DNA of 64,000 bases, taken from assembly GCA_017165825.1 (NCBI GenBank), contig CM029370.1, forward strand, positions 30,407,653 to 30,471,652, in the 5' to 3' direction. Below are positions 56,715 to 64,000 of the stretch, piece after piece. The notes under the pieces are model-generated. The model searched no databases. It was given only the letters and a program-made list of their open reading frames with translations, and was not told the DNA's origin. Both the position numbers and the translations under genes were made by a program. Numbering within the stretch: the stretch's first letter is position 1; every line of letters starts with the position of its first letter. This DNA comes from Hepsetus odoe. Lineage: Eukaryota; Chordata; Actinopteri; Characiformes; Hepsetidae.

Positions 56715-56716
<2 letters not shown>

Positions 56717-56755
<39 letters not shown>

Positions 56756-56843
56756 CTGCTCTTTCCCACAGACCGATGGGACAGAACACACATTGAGAAA
56801 ACACAGCCACTAACATACCATCGCTTAATGGACACCCACACAC

Positions 56844-56893
<50 letters not shown>

Positions 56894-56936
56894 CCACTCA
56901 CACACACACACACACATCCACTCACACACACACACC
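56717..56936. repeat. CA microsatellites
   Basis: Pure CA 56717-56752 and interrupted CA with CCACTCA/CCCA markers 56829-56936. Confidence 0.95.
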
Positions 56937-56999
56937 CTGGCAGCAGAGAGCAGCTGACTTCCCTGGTGTTGAGTAAGACGCGAGGAGTTTTTCTCATGA

Positions 57000-58040
57000 A
57001 CGTTCAGGAGCTCTGAACAATGATCCAGCTCTGTTAGATATTAATAGATGGAGTGGTTGATCTTTGCAGCAGAAAGTGGATCTTCAGTGTGGTGGGAAAC
57101 GTCCACAGCAGGGACACACAGATGATGTATGTTATCTGGACCGCAAACTTGTATATTAAGCAGAAATGAAAGATGTAAACTATAAACTTTCCCAAAACGT
57201 TCTTTTCTGTCCGTCACGCGAGCCTTCACTTCACTTTCGTTTGTTGCCCGGAGAAGAGATTTAAAAGGGGAAACAAGTTACTCACTGAAGAAACCTCTAC
57301 AATAACATACAGGCGGAAACACAAACCCCGGCTCAGCTTTTTTTAAGAGCCTCTTGTTTGCAAACACAGATGTTCCTGTTGGATCATCACCCAGCTGCAG
57401 GGACCAGCCTGCTCCAAAAACCCTGATTTGGTCGGATCCCAAAATATTTTCTGTGGTGATGATTGAAGGCTTCCTAAAAGCATCATAGCACCAAGATCAA
57501 GAGTGTAAAGTAGTAAAAAAAGTGTAAAATCACACACAAAAAAAACTTAAAAGTTGTTTTAAAAAGTTGCAACAATTGAACAAGATTGCTGTCAACCTGT
57601 AAAATGTTGAAACTGTAAAGTGTTTATCTGATCTCTCAGCAGCTTCAGCTCTTCTGGTCCAATCGCTGGTTTGGTCGGGTTCCCAAAATCTTTTGTTGTA
57701 GTAGAATTTCTGCCACTGGGTCTTCCACCCTTTCGGTTCTCAAATCATGAACCTTTTTTTCAAGGTTCTGTGTTTCATGTTTTCGAGGTCGGACCTCCAC
57801 TGTAACAGCGCCTCTAAAAGCAGGTTTTTGGAGTCTGTGTTGGGCAGAAATGTTCAGAGGTAATTTTGAGAGGCTGTGAAAGCAGGGTGGAGGTGTTGAG
57901 ATTCTGTGGTTTTGAAGCGAGATCTTCAGATATGTCGGGGTTGAGACGCGTTTAGAACCAAACACAAGCCAACAAAGTGAGAAATGAGATTTAACTTCAC
58001 CTGAAATTTGATTTGAAATGAAAAACATTTCCTCTCCGAG
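57000..58040. other. no gene recognised
   Basis: Short ORFs only; no repeat or RNA signature I can name. Confidence 0.4.
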
Positions 58041-58044
58041 CCTG

Positions 58045-58158
58045 ACTATAATAATAATAATAATAATAATACAATGAATAATAATAATCATAATAATACT
58101 GTATTACTACTACTACTAATATTAATAATAATAATAATAAGAAGAAGAAGAAGAAGAA
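58045..58158. repeat. AAT / GAA trinucleotide microsatellites
   Basis: Interrupted (AAT)n followed by (GAA)6. Confidence 0.92.
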
Positions 58159-58204
58159 TGTTTTCTCTGTAGATGTCAGAGTATAAGAATACCATGCTCA
58201 AGCG

Positions 58205-58370
58205 TCTCCCAGACCAGTAGTTTGCCCTGAGGTACCCTTTAGCAAGGTACAGTCCCCATCACTGCTCCCTGGGCCTTTTAAATAGCGGAAATGCAAAAGA
58301 AGGATTTCGTTGTGCCTCACTGTTTGCTGTGCCGTTTTTCCACAATGACAATCAGTCACTTTCACTTTAA
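58205..58370 (+). mobile_element. SINE family A, 5'-truncated
   Basis: TCCCAGACCAGTAGTTTGCC through CAGTCACTTTCACTTTAA. Confidence 0.78.
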
Positions 58371-58392
58371 AGAATGTGTGTGAGAGTGTGTT

Positions 58393-58395
<3 letters not shown>

Positions 58396-58444
<49 letters not shown>
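58396..58444. repeat. GA microsatellite
   Basis: About 24 AG units. Confidence 0.95.
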
Positions 58445-58446
<2 letters not shown>

Positions 58447-58797
58447 TTTGTGTGTGTAGGCAAGCTGAATCCTGCCCCAAACCAATAAGTGTTGCTCATT
58501 AAAAATCTTTGCCCCTTTCTGAGTTCCTGGAATCCTCCGTCACCATGGGAACGCCTCTGGTGCATGATATTCCCCCCAGCGTTTATCTGAAACGTGGATC
58601 TCGTGGAACTGCTCCACTCTGCTTGTTTCTGGAAGGCTTTTCAGAAAGCCAGTTCCCACAGATCTACAGGACTTCCCTGCTAGCTGCTGGACCCCATGTC
58701 CTGCGCTGACCTTTCCCTGCTGTCTTCATTAAGCCTGTCTGGATGTCTCTTCATGCCGTCTCGTTCCAGCTGGAAATGCAGGTCCTGAGTCCGGCTC

Positions 58798-59048
58798 TGG
58801 GGGCAGCGGTGTCCTAGTGGTTCGGGCGTTGGCCACATGATCGGAGGATCGGGGGTTTGAACCCCTTCCCAATGGGTTGCCCTGAGGTACCCTTGAGCAA
58901 GGTACCGTCCCCGTCACGCTCCTCCCTGCGATGGGCTGGCGACCTGTCCGGGGTGTGTCCCCCGTCCTCACCCTGTGTGCGCTGGGTTGGACGCCAGCAC
59001 CCCCCCGGGACCCCGTTTGGGACAAGCGGCAGGAAATGGATGGATGGA
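58798..59048 (+). mobile_element. chimeric retroposon: SINE A head plus family D tail
   Basis: GGGGGCAGCGGTGTCCTAGT and GAGGATCGGGGGTTTGAACC to ACCGTCCCCGTCAC, then abruptly CTGCGATGGGCTGGCGACCT, GTTTGGGACAAGCGGCAGGA and GGAT repeats. Confidence 0.7.
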
Positions 59049-59394
59049 GTCCAGCTCTTCTGCTGAATTTCACATTTATAAGGCCTGATAACATCTGTAA
59101 CATCTGGGCGGAGGTCACTGCTGGTAGGGGACAGTTAAACAGAACACAACCTCTTGCTGCTGTTGTCTTTGGTGTTGAAGACACGTATTACTATGGTGCC
59201 GTTTCCTCCAAAAGTTTTAGCACAGAGAGTCGAATATGAGGATTTGAATATGAATATTGATCAAAAACCAGATTTTCAACTTTTATGTCCTGTTCAGTTA
59301 CACACAACGCACCACCTGGTGTATCTGACCAGGTAAAAAGAGCAAAAGTATTGAACCATGAAACAGGTGACTCCTGTTAGACTGACAGTTTAAA

Positions 59395-59500
59395 TCAGTG
59401 GCGTCCTAGTATTTAAGGATCAGGCCCAGGATCGGAAGGTTGGGGCCTCTAATCCCAGACCAGTAAGATGTGTGTGGGTTAAATGCAGAGGGCGGACGGT
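59395..59500 (+). mobile_element. SINE family A remnant
   Basis: GTGGCGTCCTAGTATTTAAG and TAATCCCAGACCAGTAAGAT, then GGGTTAAATGCAGAGG; internal deletion. Confidence 0.65.
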
Positions 59501-59534
59501 AATCATGTTTTGTGTTTTCTTTTATTGCAATACT

Positions 59535-59742
59535 TCCAGGAATGTACTGAGAGCGTAAAGTAAAAAGTACAGGAATGTACTGAGAGTGTAAAATAAAAAG
59601 TACAGGAATGTACTGAGAGCGTAAAGTAAAAAATACAGGAATGTACTGAGAGTGTAAAGTAAAAAGTACAGGAATGTACTGAGAGCGTAAAGTAAAAAGT
59701 ACAGGAATGTACTGAGAGCGTAAAGTAAAAAGTACAGGAATG
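59535..59742. repeat. minisatellite, 33-bp unit (copy 2)
   Basis: Six regular 33-bp units with AGGAATGTACTGAGAG and GTAAAGTAAAAAGTAC; same unit as 2775-3092. Confidence 0.93.
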
Positions 59743-60308
59743 GCCATCAGCGGATGGGAGGTGACTGTTTTCGACCCTGTGAGTCCAGGTTAACTGAGAA
59801 CGTCTGAACGAGGCTGGAATTCTGTGCTGCTGTTGGTTGACACAGTCAGGATCTGCTGCATTAACACGAGCACCATCCTGCTGAATAGAATCTGCACCAG
59901 GCAGCAGTTTCTCTTCTCTCTGTCTGTGTCTCTGCATGTCCATCTCATCTCATGTCTCTATTTGGTTTCCATTTGATTGCACAGCTACAGAGCGCAGTGC
60001 AGCAGTTTCCAGAGGTGAAGAGTAACAAAGTAACAAAGCAGAATCCTCAGCTTTCTGTATTTCTCCCAAAACCTCCGACCCTTCTTCCAGTTTCCAAACA
60101 GTAAATATTCTCAGTAAATATTTCTTCTGAATGAATACGGGCTGAATCCTTTCAGGACGTCCCAAATTGTTTTCCTGTGTCTTCTTCTTTTTTTCTCAAA
60201 TTCAAAGTGATAAATTTTCCTCCGTAAACATTACGCTGGTCTGCGTGCTGCTGCAGGTTCCACAGGTGAGCACGAAACGTAACCTGAAATCAAGAGTTAG
60301 TTATACGG

Positions 60309-60535
60309 AAAGTGAAAGTGACTATTAGTCATTGTGAACGCACTGAACAACAACCAAACACATCCTCTGTATTTAACACACACACGCCGTCCAGCAGAGG
60401 GCAGACATATGCAGCACCCGGGGAGCAGTGATGGGGACAGTACCTTGATCAAGGGAACCTCAGAGGAAGCAACTGGTCTGGAATTTGAACCCACGGCCCT
60501 CCGATCCTGGAGCTTCGTCCCTAAACATCAGCGCT
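60309..60535 (-). mobile_element. SINE family A, full length
   Basis: GAAAGTGAAAGTGACTATTA through GGTCTGGAATTTGAACCCAC to the head near CTAAACATCAGCGCT. Confidence 0.8.
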
Positions 60536-60600
60536 TTTAAAGAGAATTCACCAAAACCTTTAATCATCATCCAGAACTCCATCTCATCTTCACCGCTGTA

Positions 60601-60790
60601 CCATAATAACAATAATAATAATAATAATAGTTGTTGTTATTATTATTATTGTTGATATTATTATTGTTATTATTATTGTTGTGTTATTATTAGTATTGTT
60701 TATATTGTTGTTGTTGTTGTTGTGGTTGCTATTCTTGATATTATTATTATTGTTGTTGTTTTTGATATTATTATTATTATTATTATTATT
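60601..60790. repeat. AAT/TTG trinucleotide field
   Basis: Mixed (AAT)n, (TTA)n and (TTG)n. Confidence 0.92.
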
Positions 60791-61077
60791 TTAATTATAG
60801 GACAGGATAAAGTATGAAGTGAACGGTGCATTTTACCACATTTTGTCCTCGTCTCCTAATTATTTTGTCTCGCCTCCTGCTCGTTTGTCTCATGTTTTGT
60901 CCTAGTCCTGTCCCTGCCCAGCTGTGTCCTGTTCTTGTCTCTTCCCCTGCTCAGGTGTTTAGTGTCCCATCATAAACCCTTGTGTTCCAGCCAGACTTTC
61001 GTGGATCCTGATCCCGGCCTCTGGCTCCGTATCCATGCTTTGTGTTTTCTTTCACTGCAGTAAAACACTCAGCACTT

Positions 61078-62292
61078 ACATCCCTCCTTCCCTCCTTCCC
61101 TCCTTCCCTCCTTCCCTGCTTCCCTCCTTCCCTCCTTCCCTCCTTCCCTGCTTCCCTCCTTCCCTGCTTCCCTCCTTCCCTCCTTCCCTCCTTCCCTGCT
61201 TCCCTCCTTCCCTCCTTCCCTGCTTCCCTGCTTCCCTCCTTCCCTCCTTCCCTGCTTCCCTGCTTCCCTGCTTCCCTGCTTCCCTCCTTCCCTCCTTCCC
61301 TCCTTCCCTGCTTCCCTCTTCCTCCTTCCTGCTTCCTGCTTCCCTCCTTCCTCCTTCCTCCTTCCTGCTTCCTAGCCACCACTCCTTCCTTCTTCCCTCC
61401 TTCCTCCTTCCCTGCTTCCCTCCTTCCCTGCCTGCTTCCTCCTTCCTCTTCCCTCCTTCCTCCTTCCTCCTTCCCTGCTTCCTCCTTCCCTCCTTCCCTG
61501 CTTCCTGCTTCCCTCCTTCCCTCCTTCCACTCCTTCCCTATTCCCCTGTATTCCCTCCTTCCTGTTCCTCCTTCCCTCCTTCCTCTTCCTCCTTCCTCCT
61601 CCCTGCTTCCTGCTTCCCTCCTTCCCTCCTTCCTGCTTCCCTGCTTCCTAACTTCCCTCCTTTTCTTCCTCTTCCCTCCTTCCTGCTTCCCTCCTTCCTG
61701 CTTCCTCCTTCCCTCCTTCCCTGCTTCCCTCCTTCCCTCCTTCCCTGCCACCCTCCTTCCTACTTCCTCGCCTGCTTCCTGCTTCCCTCCTTCCCTGCTT
61801 CCTCTTCCACTCCTTCCTGCTTCCTGCTTCCCTCCTTCCCTCCTTCCTGCTTCCCTGCTTCCCTCCTTCCCTCTTCCCTCCCTTCCCCTGCTTCCCTCCT
61901 TCCCTCCTTCCTGCTTCCCTCCTTCCTATTCCCTCCTTCCTCCTTCCTGCTTCCCTCCTTCCCTCCTTCCTGTTCCCTACTTCCCTGCTTCCTGCTTCCC
62001 TCCTTCCTCCTTCCTGCTTCCTGCTTCCCTCCTTCCCTCCTTCCACTCCTTCCTGCTTCCCTCCTTCCCTCCTTCCCTCCTTCCTCTTTACTCTTCCCTC
62101 TTCCTCCTTCCTCATCCTCCTTCCCTCCTTCCCTCCTTCCCTCCTTCCCTCCTTCCTGCTTCCCTCCTTCCCTCCTTCCCTCCTTCCCACCTTCCTATTC
62201 CCTGCTTCCTAGCTTCCTCTTCCCTCCTTCCTCCCTTCCCCTCCTTCCCTCCTTCCTCTTCCCTCCTTCCCTCCTTCCCTGCTTCCCACATT
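61078..62292. repeat. 1.2-kb polypyrimidine array (CCTTCCCT)
   Basis: Near-pure C/T plus strand built of CTTCCCTC and CTTCCCTG units. Small indels are frequent. The long ORFs on both strands here are repeat artefacts. Confidence 0.97.
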
Positions 62293-62565
62293 CCTGACTA
62301 TAACTTTGTTCACACAGTTTTCTTTAACTCATTATTTTTTATTTTCCGAGATACGAGCCCTTAAACGGCTCACCTGGGGAATAGTTTGTCTCCTGAACTG
62401 CCTGGAGGGTGGAAAAGTTGCTTTCTGTGTAATTTAAGTAAAAATGACTCCAAGGGAAAAGATCTGCTCGTTTACTTGCTGCTTTTGTTTGTGAGAGATG
62501 GTGAATGGAACCAGACGTCTCCTCTACAAATCCAGCCTCTCCAAACCCACCAGTGAAGCTCCTCG

Positions 62566-63475
62566 TGTCTCTGAGTGTCTCTGTGTGTCTCTGTGTGTCT
62601 CACAAGGTGTCTCTGGAGTGTCTCTGTGTGTCCTCTGAGTGTCTCTGAGTGTCTCTGTGTGTCTCTGTGTGTCTCTGAGTGTCTCCTGAGTGTCTCTGTG
62701 TGTCTCTGAGTGTCTCTGTGTGTCTCTGTGTGTCTCTGAGTGTCTCTGTGTGTCTCTGTGTGTCTCTGTGTGTCTCTGAGTGTCTCTGTCTCTGTGTGTC
62801 TCTGTGTGTCTCTGTGTGTCTCTGTGTGTCTCTGTGGTGTCTCTGAGTGTCTCTGAGTGTCTCCTGTGTCTCTGAGTGTCTCTGTGAGTCTCATAGTGTC
62901 TCTGTGTGTGTCTGTGTGTCTCTGTGTGTCTCTGAGTGTCTCTGTGTGTCTCTGAGTGTCTCTGAGTGTCTCTGTGAGTCTCTGAGTATCTCTGTGTTTC
63001 TCTGAGTGTCTCTGTGTTTCTCTGAGTGTCTCTGAGTGTCTCTGTGTGTCTCTGTGTGTCTATGAGTGTCTCTGGGTGTCTCTGGGGTCTCTGAGTGTCT
63101 CTGTGTGTCTCTGAGTGTCTCTGAGTGTCTCTGAGTGTCTCTGGGTGTCTCTGAGTGTCTCTGTGTGTCTCTGTGTGTCTCTGAGTGTCTCTGTGTCTCT
63201 GAGTGTCTCTGTGTGTCTCTGAGTGTCTCTGTGTGTCTCTAGGTGTCTCTGTGTGTCTCTGAGTGTCTCTGTGAGTCTCACAGGTGTCTCTAAAGTGTCT
63301 CTAGCAGGTGTCTCTGTGTGTCTCTGAGTGTCTCTGTGTGTCTCTGAGTGTCTCTGTGAGTCTCTGAGTGTCTCTGTGTGTCTGTGTGTCTCTGTGTGTC
63401 TCTGAGTGTCTCTGTGTGTCTCTGAGTGTCTCTGAGTGTCTCTGTGTCTCTGTGTGTCTCTGTGTGTCTCTGAGG
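62566..63475. repeat. 0.9-kb array of TCTCTGTGTG / TCTCTGAGTG
   Basis: About 90 copies of a 10-bp unit with two main variants intermixed; it reads as QRHTETHRDT-type peptides on the minus strand, not a gene. Confidence 0.96.
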
Positions 63476-63862
63476 GACGGTGATGATGGTAAAATAGTCC
63501 ATCTGAACTAAATCTCTGTTCTTCGTGTCCCTTCACCATGAACGGGTTCAGTTTTAGTCCAGGAGTCTGAGTCTCAGACTCAGCTCATGTCTGTGAGGGC
63601 CATTCAGATGTCCGGTTGCATTCACACACACTGGGGACGGTTCTGACACTGAACCCAGTCTAAACCACACAAAAAGGGCAGACATTTTGAAAAAGTGATG
63701 AATTTTCCCTTTAACCCGTGCTGGCTGAGATCCACCTGCAGGAACCAGCAAGGACCAAAATTCGAGAAGAGCACGAGTCTGGAATGATCTTATCTCAGAG
63801 AGGTTCTTCAGGCTCTTGTGTGGGCCCAGCTGGTTCCTCTCTCTCCCTGGTTCCCAGACTGT

Positions 63863-63863
<1 letters not shown>

Positions 63864-63894
<31 letters not shown>
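63864..63894. repeat. CA microsatellite
   Basis: About 15 CA units. Confidence 0.95.
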
Positions 63895-63897
<3 letters not shown>

Positions 63898-64000
63898 AGG
63901 CCTGGGGAGAGTCTGTGTAAACTGTACTATTATTATGAAGTGGACATGATTAAATGGACTCTCATGCATCGGAACACAATGCTGCGTAAGGGAAGAGCGC

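Noticed and set aside
61035..62364. Long plus-strand ORFs of 420 and 440 codons (Pro/Ser/Leu-rich)
   Set aside because: Pure translation of the CCTTCCCT array; stop-free because the repeat lacks stop triplets. No domain, no splice context.
62472..63539. Minus-strand ORFs rich in ETQRDTQRH
   Set aside because: Translation of the 10-bp TCTCTGTGTG array.

Overview
The window looks like teleost fish genomic DNA. Two intron-containing vertebrate genes sit in a sea of tRNA-derived SINEs, 5'-truncated non-LTR retrotransposon pieces, minisatellites and long CA/TG, GATA, GA and AAT microsatellites. The two genes are nidogen-2 (nid2, minus strand, 43164 down to 15692) and a prostaglandin E2 receptor EP2-type GPCR (ptger2-like, plus strand, 44954 to 49366). 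They are divergent, with start codons 1.8 kb apart. The pairing matches the NID2-PTGDR/PTGER2 neighbourhood I know from other vertebrates. I do not assign a species.

Layout. 1-2150: retrotransposon fragments and a simple-repeat field interrupted by a SINE. 2332-2505: a TATA plus GC-box promoter with a candidate 15-codon first exon reading leftwards out of the window (gene not recognised). 2.5-15.5 kb: non-coding, with SINEs and minisatellites (2.8, 8.3 and 11.5 kb) and a diverged tandem duplication (13.2-14.8 kb). 15.5-43.2 kb: the complete nid2 gene, 18 coding exons whose phases all agree, giving 1142 codons plus stop. Its 7.5-kb intron 11 is dominated by a 4.4-kb array of a 47/51-bp unit. 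43.2-44.95 kb: the shared upstream region, containing a retrotransposon piece with a 36-bp expansion. 44.95-49.4 kb: ptger2 in two exons with the prostanoid-receptor TM6 intron position. 49.4-64 kb: no gene seen; degenerate arrays, SINEs, a 1.2-kb polypyrimidine tract and a 0.9-kb TCTCTGTGTG/TCTCTGAGTG array.

Biology. Nidogen-2 is a secreted basement-membrane linker that joins laminin and collagen IV networks. The two thyroglobulin type-1 domains identify this copy as nid2 rather than nid1. EP2 is a Gs-coupled plasma-membrane receptor. I see no functional link between the two beyond conserved proximity.

Most worth checking: (1) the receptor has Leu where prostanoid receptors carry the ligand-carboxylate Arg in TM7; (2) each monomer of the intron-11 array, read in the nid2 sense direction, resembles a 3' splice site followed about 17 nt later by a 5' splice site; (3) a 20-bp exact copy of the nid2 exon-12 donor junction plus its TG tract lies just upstream of exon 9; (4) nid2 appears to lack one EGF exon and most of the link region; (5) a 12-codon segment of the retrotransposon ORF is tandemly expanded in several separate copies. 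The centre of the intron-11 array and the polypyrimidine tract carry scattered small indels that look like long-read consensus error, so details there are unreliable.
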